Positions 46,048-54,857 of a stretch of DNA of 64,000 nucleotides are shown here, one piece after another (within the stretch, counting starts at the first letter, position 1; the number at the start of each line of letters is the position of its first letter). Where the stretch lies: NCBI RefSeq assembly GCF_019083995.1, contig NZ_JAHRCU010000002.1:62001-126000 (forward strand). The letters are read 5' to 3'. The notes below the pieces were generated by a model. That model searched no databases, had not been told where the DNA came from, and was given only the letters and a program-made list of their open reading frames with translations. The translations under genes were made by a program, and so were the position numbers. Source of the DNA: Roseococcus sp. SDR. GTDB lineage: Bacteria > Pseudomonadota > Alphaproteobacteria > Acetobacterales > Acetobacteraceae.

Positions 46048-47629
46048 AGAGCAACTCGGCATATCCCCCCGCGGCGATCGCCTCGCCGCGGGCGCGATAG
46101 GCCGGTGCGCTGCCGCTGTAGCGCGAGAGGGTGCGGACCTGCCGCCCCTCGACATTCTTGTTCACGCCGGTGAACCAGGAATCCACCTCATTCGCGAGCA
46201 GGCCGACGGAGCACTCCAGCACGTGCTGCATCCAGCCCTCCACCGCCTCGGGCCGCGCTTCGGCCATCGCAAGGCCGTTCGCCTGCATGTGGCGCAGCAG
46301 GGCCGTCACCCATTCCACATTGTATTCGATGCTGCGCGGGATATTGCCGAGCGCTGTGTGCGGCCCCAGCAGCATGAGCATGTTGGGATAGCCCTCGGCC
46401 AGCATGCCGACCAGCGTGCGCGCGCCACTGGCCCAGTCCTCGCGAAGCGAACGCCCATCGCGGCCGCGGATGTCGATGCGGTCGAAGGCGCCGGTCAGGC
46501 CGTCGAAGCCGGTCGCGTAGATGATGATGTCGAATGCGAAGTCGCGCTCCGTGGTGGAAAGACCCGTCGGCGTGATGCGCGTAATGGGCGTGGCCTTGCT
46601 GTCCACCAGCTCGACATTGGGCTGGTTGTAGACCTCGTAATAGCGCGTCTCCATCGGCACGCGCCGGGTGCCGAAGCCGTGATTCTTGGGGATCAGCATC
46701 TCCGCCACGCTGGGGTCCTTCACCCGCTCCCGGATCTTGCGGGCGATGAAGGCGGAGAGCTCCGCATTGGCCTCCCGATTGGTGTAGCTGTCCTTGAAAT
46801 TGCCCACCCAGATGCCGAAGCCGGGCGAGGCGTAGAGCTTCTCCCAAAAGGCCTCGCGCTCCTCCTTTGAAACGTCGAAGGTGTTGCGCGGATCGGCCGT
46901 GTGCAGGAAGCAGGCATAGGTCTCGGCGCAGCGGGCGAAGATCTCGGGGTAGCTTTGCTTGATGCGCGCCTGCTCTTCCTCGGTGATCTTGCTGTTGTGC
47001 AGTGGCGTGCACCAGTTGGGCGTGCGCTGGAAGACGGTCAGGTGACCCGCGGTCTTCGCCACCTCCTGGATGGTCTGCACGCCGGTCGCCCCCGTGCCGA
47101 TGACGGCGACGCGCTTGCCGGCGAAATCCACGCCCTCCTTGGGCCAGCGCGCGGTGTGGAAGGACGGGCCCCGAAAACTCTCGATCCCCTCGATGCGCGG
47201 CAGGGTATGGGCGGAGAGCGCGCCGATGGCGGTGATCAGGAAGCGCGCCTCATGCGCGGTGCCATCGGCCAGCGTGACCCGCCAGCCCTCTCCCGTGAAA
47301 TGCGCGGACTTCACCTCGGCGTTGAACTGGATGTCGCGCTGCAGGTCGTATTTCTCGGCGACGCGATTCAGGTAGCGCAAAGTCTCGGGCTGGGGCGCGA
47401 AATGCTCGGACCAGCTCCATTCCTGCAGCAGCTCCGGGTCGAAGGAGAAGCCGTAGGAATAGCTCTCGGAATCGAAGCGCGCGCCGGGGTAGCGGTTCCA
47501 GTACCAGGTGCCGCCCACCCCCGTGCCCGCCTCGAAGACACGGACGCTCATGCCGAGTTCGCGCAGGCGGATGAGCTGGTACATGCCGGACATGCCGGCG
47601 CCGATGATGATGGCGTCGAAGCGGGCCAT
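45992..47629 (-). CDS. Type I Baeyer-Villiger flavin monooxygenase
   Basis: 545 aa. Two Rossmann motifs (IIIGAGMSGM at 7-16 and VIGTGATGVQ near 177) flank the fingerprint FRGPSFHTARWP at residues 152-163, which matches FxGxxxHTxxWP exactly. VGGTWYWNRYPGARFD and ATGFDGLTG are also typical. Such enzymes use NADPH and O2 to turn ketones into esters or lactones. The ATG shares one base with the stop of the GMC oxidoreductase gene, so the two are coupled; an alcohol-to-ketone-to-ester sequence is a reasonable inference. Confidence 0.93.
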   Translation of the reverse strand: MARFDAIIIGAGMSGMYQLIRLRELGMSVRVFEAGTGVGGTWYWNRYPGARFDSESYSYGFSFDPELLQEWSWSEHFAPQPETLRYLNRVAEKYDLQRDIQFNAEVKSAHFTGEGWRVTLADGTAHEARFLITAIGALSAHTLPRIEGIESFRGPSFHTARWPKEGVDFAGKRVAVIGTGATGVQTIQEVAKTAGHLTVFQRTPNWCTPLHNSKITEEEQARIKQSYPEIFARCAETYACFLHTADPRNTFDVSKEEREAFWEKLYASPGFGIWVGNFKDSYTNREANAELSAFIARKIRERVKDPSVAEMLIPKNHGFGTRRVPMETRYYEVYNQPNVELVDSKATPITRITPTGLSTTERDFAFDIIIYATGFDGLTGAFDRIDIRGRDGRSLREDWASGARTLVGMLAEGYPNMLMLLGPHTALGNIPRSIEYNVEWVTALLRHMQANGLAMAEARPEAVEGWMQHVLECSVGLLANEVDSWFTGVNKNVEGRQVRTLSRYSGSAPAYRARGEAIAAGGYAELLFTPACGSVSDPASSSVPA

Positions 47630-49224
47630 CACGCGACCCGCTTGATGAAATCGGCGCAGCGCTCGCCGATCATGATGCAGCCGGCATTGGTATTGCCGCT
47701 CACCACCGTCGGCATGATGCTGGCATCCGCCACGCGCAGCCCGCCCACCCCCTTCACGCGCAGTTCGGTGTCCACGACGGCACCCGCATCCTCGCCCATG
47801 CGGCAGGTGCTGGTGGGGTGATAGATGGTGCCGCTGTTGCGGCGGACGAAGTCGAGCAGCGCCGCGTCATCACGCCCCGCGCCGGCCGGGGGCGCATAGG
47901 GTGCGGCGATGAAGCGGCCGAGCGCCTTGGTCTCGGCCAGGCGATGGGCGAGCTTCACGCCCTCCACCATGCATTGCTTATCCGTCTCGCTCGTCAGATA
48001 GCGCGCGTGGATATGCGGCTTGGCCATGGGGTCGGGGCTGGCGAGCCTGATCTCGCCACGGCTTTCGGGGCGGAGCTGGCAGACGCTGATGGTGAAGCCC
48101 GGGAATTTGTGCAGCCCCTCCTTCACGCTGTCCGCACTCCAGGGGATGAAGTGGAACTGCACATCCGGCGTCGCGCTCTGCGGCAGCACGCGGGCGAAGA
48201 GACCGGAGGTGCCGGCGGCGAAGCTGAGCGGGCCGCCGCGCGTGAGCGCGAATTCGATCCCCATCTTCGCCATGCCGATCCAGGAATTCACGCGCTCGTT
48301 CATCGTGACGTTCTGGCTGGCCCGATACATGAGCCGCGCCTGCAGATGGTCCTGCAGGTTCTGCCCCACCTGCGGAATGTCCCGCTGCACGGCGATGCCC
48401 ATCTCGGCCAGATGCTGCGCCGGGCCCAGGCCCGAGAGCATCATCACCTGGGGCGAGTTGATGGCGCCCGCACTCAGCACCACCTCGCGCGTCACCTTGA
48501 TCGTCCGCTCCTCGGAACCCACGCGATAGACCACGCCGGTGACGCGCCCGCCCTCGATCACCAGGCGCTGCACCTGTGCGTCGGTGATCAGGCGCAGGTT
48601 CGGGCGCTTCAGGTTGGGCTTGAGATAGGCGGTGGCGGCCGAGCAGCGGAAGCCGTTGCGCACGGTCACCTGATACCAGCCCGCCCCTTCCTGGTCGGCG
48701 CCGTTGAAGTCGTCATTGCGGGGGAAGCCCAGCTCGAGGGCGGCATCGATGAAGGCCTGGGGCAGCACACCCTTGTCGCGCAGGTCGCTCGTCGTCAGCG
48801 GGCCGCCCGAGCCGTGGAAATCGTCACCGCCGCGCTCCTGGTTCTGCGAGCGCTTGAAGTAGGGCAGGCAATCCTCATAGGCCCAGCCGGTACAGCCCAG
48901 CTGCCGCCAATGGTCGTAATCCGCCGCCTGGCCGCGGATATAGATCAGGCCATTGATGGCGGAGGAGCCGCCCAGCACCCGCCCGCGCGGCCAGGGGACG
49001 GAGCGGCCATGCAGCTCGGCCTCCGCCTCGGTCTGGTAATTCCAGCTGATGGTCGGGTGGTACATGGTCTTGGCGTAGCCGATGGGAACATGCAGCCAGG
49101 GATTCGTGTCCTTGGCGCCGGCCTCCAGCACCGTCACGCGGATGCGCGGATCCTCACTGAGCCGTCCGGCCAGCGCGCTGCCGGCCGAGCCGCTGCCCAC
49201 CACCACCACATCCGTCTCGTCCAT
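47629..49224 (-). CDS. GMC-family oxidoreductase (choline/alcohol dehydrogenase type)
   Basis: 531 aa. FAD motif VVVVGSGSAGSALAGRLSED, GMC signature 1 PRGRVLGGSSAINGLIYIRG, signature 2 GAINSPQVMMLSGLGP, and the C-terminal HPTSTCRMG and NTNAGCIMIGERCAD with a catalytic His/Asn pair. It oxidises a primary or secondary alcohol. Start at 49224 behind GGGGAGGATCG; the upstream frame to 49260 is not needed. Middle gene of the NTF2-like / GMC / BVMO operon. Confidence 0.93.
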   Translation of the reverse strand: MDETDVVVVGSGSAGSALAGRLSEDPRIRVTVLEAGAKDTNPWLHVPIGYAKTMYHPTISWNYQTEAEAELHGRSVPWPRGRVLGGSSAINGLIYIRGQAADYDHWRQLGCTGWAYEDCLPYFKRSQNQERGGDDFHGSGGPLTTSDLRDKGVLPQAFIDAALELGFPRNDDFNGADQEGAGWYQVTVRNGFRCSAATAYLKPNLKRPNLRLITDAQVQRLVIEGGRVTGVVYRVGSEERTIKVTREVVLSAGAINSPQVMMLSGLGPAQHLAEMGIAVQRDIPQVGQNLQDHLQARLMYRASQNVTMNERVNSWIGMAKMGIEFALTRGGPLSFAAGTSGLFARVLPQSATPDVQFHFIPWSADSVKEGLHKFPGFTISVCQLRPESRGEIRLASPDPMAKPHIHARYLTSETDKQCMVEGVKLAHRLAETKALGRFIAAPYAPPAGAGRDDAALLDFVRRNSGTIYHPTSTCRMGEDAGAVVDTELRVKGVGGLRVADASIMPTVVSGNTNAGCIMIGERCADFIKRVA

Positions 49225-49276
49225 GCCGCGATCCTCCCCGGTTTGGGGGGGATGGTCCATGCAGCGCGGCGCGCGG

Positions 49277-49678
49277 TCAATCCAGGCGGCGCCAGCCTTC
49301 GAAGACGGTTTCCCGCGCGATCAGCCCGTCCTGCATCGCGAAGATGTGCAGAAGGCGCAGTTCCACCCGCGTGCCGATGCCATAGGGCGCGTTGGTCAGC
49401 CCATCGCCCGTGATGCGGAACCGGACGTGGCAGTCATCCACCACCCGGTCCTCGGTGGCGAAGCGTTCGCCGGGCGTCAGCTCGATCTCGGCCATGGATG
49501 CGAACATGCGGCGGTAATTCGCTTCGATCTCGGCGAGCGTCTCGAAGCGCAGGCCGCGCGAGGGAACCTCCAGCACGATTCCGGGCGCGTAGAGCGCCAT
49601 GACGGCGGCGGGGTCCTGCGCCTCGCCGCGGATATGCGCGTCCACGGTGGCGAGGTTGCGGGCGACAAGGTCGGACAT
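49277..49678 (-). CDS. NTF2/SnoaL-like protein
   Basis: 133 aa, cytosolic, alpha+beta barrel of the NTF2-like superfamily: NLATVDAHIRGEAQDPAAVMALYAPGIVLEVP, EIEANYRRMFASM, then strands ending ETVFEGWRRLD. Members include polyketide cyclases, ketosteroid isomerase-like enzymes and ester hydrolases. First gene of the operon opposite the MarR gene; possibly acts on the substrate or product of the GMC-BVMO pair. No catalytic residues can be assigned with confidence. Confidence 0.8.
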   Translation of the reverse strand: MSDLVARNLATVDAHIRGEAQDPAAVMALYAPGIVLEVPSRGLRFETLAEIEANYRRMFASMAEIELTPGERFATEDRVVDDCHVRFRITGDGLTNAPYGIGTRVELRLLHIFAMQDGLIARETVFEGWRRLD

Positions 49679-49691
49679 CGGCGTTTCTTTC

Positions 49692-49733
49692 GTCAGATTA
49701 TCTGACCACTAGCGTTTCGTCAGATCATCTGTC
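49692..49733. promoter_or_regulatory. Two MarR operator palindromes
   Basis: Site 1 GTCAGATTATCTGAC (49692-49706) is a perfect palindrome. Site 2 GTCAGATCATCTGTC (49719-49733) differs in one arm base. Centres are 27 bp apart, and both lie in the 65-bp gap between the NTF2-like and MarR starts, where they could control both directions. Confidence 0.75.
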
Positions 49734-49743
49734 AATATGGATC

Positions 49744-50181
49744 ATGCCCCGCACGCCCCTGCCCGAAGCCCGCCGCACGCTGGGCGCCTTGCTGCGCCAC
49801 GCCTACGAGGCCCTGGCCGAGGAGGTCTATGGCGCCCTGCCCGCGCGCGGCTTCCCCGAGATACGCCGGGCGCATGGCGCCGTCTTCCGCCATCTGCCGC
49901 CGGCCGGCGCCCGCCTGACCGAGCTCGCCATCGCCGCGGGCATGGCAAAGCAGAGCATGGCCTATCTGGTGGAGGATCTGGCGAGGCTCGGTCATGTCGA
50001 GAGCCGCCCGGACCCGGAGGATGGCCGTGCCCGGCGCATCCTCTACACAGCGCGCGGACGGCGCCTGCTGGAACTGCTGCTGCGTCTGAGCGCCGAGGCG
50101 GAGTTACGCCTCGCGGCGCGCATCGGCATCGAGGAGGCCGCCACGCTCCGTCGCGCGCTGGAGCGCCTCGCGCCCGCTTGA
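49744..50181 (+). CDS. MarR-family transcriptional regulator
   Basis: 145 aa. Winged-helix pattern: LTELAIAAGMAKQSMAYLVEDLARLGHVESRPDPEDGRARRILYTARG, which is helix-turn-helix plus wing with the conserved DxR. It is divergent from the NTF2-like/GMC/BVMO operon and has two palindromes in the shared gap, so autoregulation and control of that operon are likely, with release by a small molecule. The FAD-linked dehydrogenase gene follows 44 nt downstream. Confidence 0.9.
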   Translation: MPRTPLPEARRTLGALLRHAYEALAEEVYGALPARGFPEIRRAHGAVFRHLPPAGARLTELAIAAGMAKQSMAYLVEDLARLGHVESRPDPEDGRARRILYTARGRRLLELLLRLSAEAELRLAARIGIEEAATLRRALERLAPA

Positions 50182-50225
50182 CGCAGGGACCCGGCTGGCG
50201 TGCGATGCGCCGCAAAGGAAGCCCC

Positions 50226-51638
50226 ATGTCCCCGCTCGACGCCCTGACCCAGTCCCTCGGCCCCACCGCCTGCCTGCGCGCGGAGGCCGACATCGCCCCC
50301 TATGCCGTGGATTGGCGCGGCGTCTATCACGGCCAGCCCATAGCCGTGCTGCGCCCGGCAGATACCGCCCAGGTCAGTGCGGCACTCAGGCTCTGCGCCC
50401 AGCTCGACCTCTGCGTGGTGCCGGCCGGCGGCCGCACCTCGCTGGCGGGCGCGGTGGTGCCCATCGCCCAGGGTCCGGCCAGCGTGGTGCTGAGCCTGGA
50501 GCGCATGAACCGCCTGCGCGAGGTGGACCCGCTGGACAATTCCATCACCGCCGAGGCCGGCTGCACCATCGAGGCGGTGCAGAACGCGGCGACCGAGGCC
50601 CATCGCTTCTTTCCGCTGCATTTCGGCGCCCAGGGCTCGGCGATGGTGGGTGGGGCTCTCTCCACCAATGCGGGCGGCATCCGCACGCTGCGCTACGGCA
50701 ATGCGCGCGATCTCGTCCTGGGTCTGGAGGTCGTCCTCCCGGATGGTCGTGTGCTGGATGATCTACGCCGGGTGCGGAAGGACAACACCGGCTATGCGCT
50801 GCGCCACCTCTTCATCGGCGCCGAGGGCACGCTCGGCGTCATCACCGCCGCCTCGCTCAAGCTCTTTCCGCAGCTCGCCAAGCGCGAGACGGCGCTCGTC
50901 GCCGTCCGTTCACCGCGCGAGGCGCTGCAGCTTCTCGCCCGCTGCCAGGAAAGCGGCGCGGAGCTGGTCGCCTTCGAGCTGATCCGCAAGATCTGCATCG
51001 ACATCACGCTGCGCCATGGCACCAACATCCGCCAGCCGATGGAGCTCTCCACCGACTGGTACTGCCTGATCGAGGCCGCGAGCACGCATGCCGCCATCCC
51101 GGTGCGCGAGGCGCTGGAATCCGCGCTGATGGAAGCGATCGAGGCGGGCGAGGCCGAGGATGTCGTGATCTGCGAGAGCGAGGCGCAGCGCCAGAACCTC
51201 TGGAACATCCGGGAAACCTTCCCGACCTGCTCGCGCATGGAAGGCCCGGGCCTGTCCACCGACACCTCCGTCCCCGTCTCGCGCATCCCGGACTTCCTGG
51301 AGCGCAGCCAGGCGCTGATCGACGGCAATTGGCCGGAGGGGCGGATGATCGCGCTCGGCCACATGGGCGATGGGAACATCCATCTCTCGCTGCAGGCGCC
51401 CTCCGGCATGGGCCATGCCGAATGGCAGGCGCGCGCGCCGGAATTCGAGGGGCTGATCGGCGAGATCGCGGTGGAACTGGGCGGCAGCTTCTCCGCCGAG
51501 CACGGCATCGGCCAATCGAAGCGCGCCGCCATGGCCAAGCTGAAATCGCCCGTGGCGCTCGACCTGATGCGCGCCATCAAGGCGACGCTGGACCCCGAGG
51601 GCCGGATGAATCCCGGCAAGGTGCTGCCGCCCGCTTGA
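50226..51638 (+). CDS. FAD-linked oxidase, D-2-hydroxyacid dehydrogenase type (GlcD/D2HGDH family)
   Basis: 470 aa. N-terminal FAD_binding_4 domain with VVPAGGRTSLAGAVVP, GGALSTNAGGIRTLRYGNARD and FIGAEGTLGVITAASLK; C-terminal oxidase domain with ALGHMGDGNIHLS (metal His) and AEHGIGQSKR. This family oxidises D-lactate, D-2-hydroxyglutarate or glycolate. The AGGAAGCCCC RBS sits before the ATG at 50226. No other glc genes nearby. Confidence 0.9.
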   Translation: MSPLDALTQSLGPTACLRAEADIAPYAVDWRGVYHGQPIAVLRPADTAQVSAALRLCAQLDLCVVPAGGRTSLAGAVVPIAQGPASVVLSLERMNRLREVDPLDNSITAEAGCTIEAVQNAATEAHRFFPLHFGAQGSAMVGGALSTNAGGIRTLRYGNARDLVLGLEVVLPDGRVLDDLRRVRKDNTGYALRHLFIGAEGTLGVITAASLKLFPQLAKRETALVAVRSPREALQLLARCQESGAELVAFELIRKICIDITLRHGTNIRQPMELSTDWYCLIEAASTHAAIPVREALESALMEAIEAGEAEDVVICESEAQRQNLWNIRETFPTCSRMEGPGLSTDTSVPVSRIPDFLERSQALIDGNWPEGRMIALGHMGDGNIHLSLQAPSGMGHAEWQARAPEFEGLIGEIAVELGGSFSAEHGIGQSKRAAMAKLKSPVALDLMRAIKATLDPEGRMNPGKVLPPA

Positions 51639-51673
51639 AGCGCCGCGCAGCCGCGCCTAAACACCGCAGCGGA

Positions 51674-51749
<76 letters not shown>

Positions 51750-51753
51750 TGCC

Positions 51754-52737
51754 CTACTCGATCCGGATATTCGCCCGCCGCACGATCTCCGCGTGACGCG
51801 CGATCTCGGCGGCCAGGAAGCGCTCCGCATCGGCGGGCGTTCCGCCGGCGGCACCATCCTCCAGCTCCAGCCCCAGCTGCGCCAGCGTCTCGCGCCCCGG
51901 CCCGGCCAGCGCCTCGTTCGCCGCCGCGTTCAGCGCCTCGATGATGCGCGGCGGCGTGCCCTTGGGCGCCAGCAGCATGAACCAGGTGCCCATGACCACG
52001 CCGGGCAGGCCCTGCTCGATCGCCGTCGGCACCTCGGGCATCACGCGGGCACGGCGCTCGGCCAGGACCGCCAATGCGCGGATCTGCCCACCGCGCAGCA
52101 GCGGCACCGTGCCTGGCGCGCCGAGGAACATGGAGTCGAGCCGCCCCGCGATCAGATCCGTCGTCGCGGCGGCGGGTGAGCTGTAGGGGATGTGGTTCAA
52201 CTCCAGCCCCGCCGCCTCCGAGAGCAGCGCGCCCGCCAGATGCATGGAGCTGCCGCTGCCGGTGGAGCCATAGGCCACCGAGCCCGGCCGCGCCCTCGCC
52301 CGCGCGACGAAATCGCCAAGGCTCTGGATGGGCGAGCCCTGTCCCACCACCAGGACATTGGGCACGCCGCCCATCCGCACGATGGCGTCGAAATTCCGCT
52401 GCGTCTGGAAAGGCAGGTCGCGATACAGCGCGAGATTGGTGGCGAGCGGCCCGGCGAAGGCAAAGAGCAGCGTATGGCCATCCGGCGCAGCCCGCGCCGC
52501 CGCCGTCATGCCGACATTGCCGGCCGCCCCCGGCCGGTTCTCCACCACGAATGCCTGGCCAAAGCGTGCCGCATAGGCCTGCGCCAGGAGCCGCGCGATG
52601 GGGTCGCTGCTGCCGCCGCCGGCGGCCGGCACGATGATGCGCACCGGGCGCTGCGGCCATTCCTCCTGCCCCAGGACCGCGGGGGCCAGGGCCGGCGTGG
52701 CCAGCGCCGAAAGGGCCAGGATGTGACGGCGCTTCAT
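51754..52737 (-). CDS. Bug/TctC-family tricarboxylate-type binding protein (second of two)
   Basis: 327 aa. Signal peptide (HILALSALATPALAPAVLGQ), then the Bug core: WPQRPVRIIVPAAGGGSSDPIARLLA, VVENRPGAAGNVG, and DGHTLLFAF. Bug proteins catch carboxylates or other small organic acids for TctAB permeases; none is nearby. It starts on the stop of the citE-like gene (4-bp overlap) and is the last gene of the tctC-iclR-maoC-citE-tctC operon. Confidence 0.92.
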   Translation of the reverse strand: MKRRHILALSALATPALAPAVLGQEEWPQRPVRIIVPAAGGGSSDPIARLLAQAYAARFGQAFVVENRPGAAGNVGMTAAARAAPDGHTLLFAFAGPLATNLALYRDLPFQTQRNFDAIVRMGGVPNVLVVGQGSPIQSLGDFVARARARPGSVAYGSTGSGSSMHLAGALLSEAAGLELNHIPYSSPAAATTDLIAGRLDSMFLGAPGTVPLLRGGQIRALAVLAERRARVMPEVPTAIEQGLPGVVMGTWFMLLAPKGTPPRIIEALNAAANEALAGPGRETLAQLGLELEDGAAGGTPADAERFLAAEIARHAEIVRRANIRIE

Positions 52738-53591
52738 GGTGTTCCCCCTTGGGCGAGCAGGCGCTGAGCGAGGCGCAGATGCGGCCGGTCCAGCATCTTG
52801 CCATCCATGCGTGTCGCCCCTGCCCCGCCATCAGCGAAGGCGGCGACAACGCGGCGCGCCCAGTCCAGTTCCTCCGGCGCCGGTGTGAAGGCGGCGTTGG
52901 TGGTCGCGACATGGCTCGGATGGATGATCATCTTCCCCGCGAAGCCGTCGCGCCGCGCGGCGCGTGCATCGGCCGCGAGGCCGTTCAGGTCGTTGATCTC
53001 CACATGCACGGTATCAATCGCCGGCACGCCGGCCGCCGCGGCCCCCGCCAGGCACATCTCCCGCGCCAGGCGATAGACGCCGAGCCAGGCGCCCTCCGCG
53101 CGATTGGCCAGGCCGCCGATATCGGCCGAGAGGTCCTCCGCACCCCAGGTCAGCGCCGCGAGGCGCGGCCCCGCCTGCGCATAGCTGCCCAGGCCGAAGA
53201 GCGAGCCCGCCGTCTCGGTCGCGATGGCCAGGATGCGCGTGGAACCGGCTGGCAGCCCATGCGCCGCCTCGAAGGCATCAAGCCAATGACCGAGCTGCCG
53301 CACCTGCCCGGCCTCGGCGCATTTCGGCAGCACGATGCCATCCGGCCGCGCCGGCATGACGGCGGCGAGATCCTCCAGCGTGAGGCCCGTGTCCAGCGCG
53401 TTCACGCGCGCCCAGCGCTGCTGCCGGCCGCGCGGGGCTTCGAGCATGGCGCGGGTGATGCCACGGGCAGCCGGCTTGTTGGCGGGCAGCACGCTGTCCT
53501 CGAGGTCGAGGATCAGCGCATCCGCCTCGCCTTCCGCGGCGCGCGCGAATTTCCGCTCGCTGTCGCCCGGGACGAAGAGCCAGCTGCGCAT
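52734..53591 (-). CDS. CitE/HpcH-family C-C lyase
   Basis: 285-aa TIM-barrel lyase: MRSWLFVPGDSERKFARA, ALILDLEDSV (metal Asp/Glu), IVLPKCAEAGQV, IATETAGSLFGL, LTWGAEDLSADIGG, and GKMIIHPSHVATTNAAF. Family members cleave citramalyl-, malyl-, methylmalyl- or citryl-CoA/ACP. Next to a MaoC hydratase and CoA-transferases, cleavage of a beta-hydroxyacyl-CoA such as citramalyl- or methylmalyl-CoA is the likely role. Start at 53591 shares one base with the maoC stop. Confidence 0.9.
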   Translation of the reverse strand: MRSWLFVPGDSERKFARAAEGEADALILDLEDSVLPANKPAARGITRAMLEAPRGRQQRWARVNALDTGLTLEDLAAVMPARPDGIVLPKCAEAGQVRQLGHWLDAFEAAHGLPAGSTRILAIATETAGSLFGLGSYAQAGPRLAALTWGAEDLSADIGGLANRAEGAWLGVYRLAREMCLAGAAAAGVPAIDTVHVEINDLNGLAADARAARRDGFAGKMIIHPSHVATTNAAFTPAPEELDWARRVVAAFADGGAGATRMDGKMLDRPHLRLAQRLLAQGGTP

Positions 53592-54049
53592 CAGCTGGAC
53601 ACCGGCCGCTTGCGCATGAAGGCCATGCGGCGGCAGGTGGCGACGATCTCGCCGCGCTGGTTCAGGCATTCATGCTCGAACTCGACGAGCCCCGCATCGG
53701 AGCGCGAGCGGCTCTCGCGCTTGGCGATGACGCGCGTGCGCGAGCGCAGCGTGTCGCCATGGAAGACGGGCTTGGGGAAGCGCACCTCCGTCATGCCCAG
53801 ATTGCCGATGGTGGTGCCAAGCGTGGTGTCGCTCACCGACATGCCGATCATGATGCCGAGCGTCATCAGGCTGTTGAACAGCGGCTGGCCCCATTCGGTG
53901 GATTCCGCGAAATGGCGGTCGATGTGCAGCGGCTGCGGGTTCAGCGTCATCAGGCTGAAGGTCATGTTGTCGGCCTCGGTCACGGTGCGCGAAAGCGCGT
54001 GCTCGAAGAGCTGGCCTTCGGTGAATTCCTCGTAGTGCAAGCCGGGCAT
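53591..54049 (-). CDS. MaoC-like hydratase
   Basis: 152-aa hot-dog protein. Catalytic Asp/His region is in TEADNMTFSLMTLNPQPLHID, with FNSLMTLGIMIGMSV and VFHGDTLRSRTRVIAKRES following. It should add water to an enoyl-CoA such as mesaconyl- or itaconyl-CoA, giving the substrate for the CitE-type lyase encoded next. AAGGAACC precedes the ATG at 54049; the longer frame to 54079 is not needed. Confidence 0.88.
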   Translation of the reverse strand: MPGLHYEEFTEGQLFEHALSRTVTEADNMTFSLMTLNPQPLHIDRHFAESTEWGQPLFNSLMTLGIMIGMSVSDTTLGTTIGNLGMTEVRFPKPVFHGDTLRSRTRVIAKRESRSRSDAGLVEFEHECLNQRGEIVATCRRMAFMRKRPVSS

Positions 54050-54059
54050 GATGGTTCCT

Positions 54060-54857
54060 TCAGCTGGGACGGTGGCCAAGGCGGCGGGATATCTGCGCCG
54101 CCGCCTCGCGCACGCGGCGGGAGAGAAGAGGCAGGCGCGGTTCGACCCGCGCGATGGGACCGGCGAGCACGATGGCGGCCACCACCTCGCCCCGCGCGCC
54201 GAAGATGGGGGCGGCCAGGCCCGCGACGCCTTCGGTGGCTTCGCCCAGCGTCACGGCGAAGCCCTGCTCGCGCGTCTCGGCGACGATGCGCCGCAGCGCG
54301 CGGCGGTCTGTCACGCTGGTGGGGCTGAGCGCGGTCAGGCGCGCGGTGCGCAGGAATTCGGCCGGCCAGGGCGGCGGCAGGAAGGCCAGCATGACGCGGC
54401 CGGAGGCGGTGCAATGGATGGGCCGCGCATCGCCCACGGTCGCGGCGAAGCGCAGCGCGGTGCGGCTCTCCACCTTGTCGGCATAGACCATGGCGCGGCG
54501 ATCGGGCGCGAGGACGGCCAGCATCGCCGTCTCGCCCACCGCGCTGGCCAGCGATTCCAGCGAAGGGCGCGCGGCGGCGGTCAGATCGCCATCGCCGGCG
54601 GCGGAGAGAATGGCGCGCGCCAGGCCCACCGCCTCCGGCCCCAGGCGCCAGCGTGCCTCCTGCTGCACGGCATAGCCCTCGGCCGCGAGTCCGCGCAGCA
54701 GGCCGAGCAGGCTGGTCTTGGGCGCGCCCATCGCACTCGCCAGCGCGGCCAGTGTCAGCCCCTCCGGCACAGCGGCCAGCCGCGCCACCAGGTCCAGCAC
54801 GCGCGCGACGGAGCGCGGGCCGCCACGTTGCTCACTGGGGGTGAAACCGCCATCCAC
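54060..54857 (-). CDS. IclR-family transcriptional regulator
   Basis: 265 aa. N-terminal winged helix (SVARVLDLVARLAAVPEGLTLAALASAMGAPKTSLLGLLRGLAAEGY), then the effector domain with MVYADKVESRTALRFAATVGDARPIHCTASGRVMLAFLP and GVAGLAAPIFGARGEVVAAIVL. GTG start at 54857 overlaps the tctC stop by one base (TAGTG). It probably controls the divergent acyl-CoA genes through GTTCG-N6-CGAAC at 55876; IclR members such as PcaR bind similar GTTCG-type sites. Confidence 0.9.
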   Translation of the reverse strand: MDGGFTPSEQRGGPRSVARVLDLVARLAAVPEGLTLAALASAMGAPKTSLLGLLRGLAAEGYAVQQEARWRLGPEAVGLARAILSAAGDGDLTAAARPSLESLASAVGETAMLAVLAPDRRAMVYADKVESRTALRFAATVGDARPIHCTASGRVMLAFLPPPWPAEFLRTARLTALSPTSVTDRRALRRIVAETREQGFAVTLGEATEGVAGLAAPIFGARGEVVAAIVLAGPIARVEPRLPLLSRRVREAAAQISRRLGHRPS

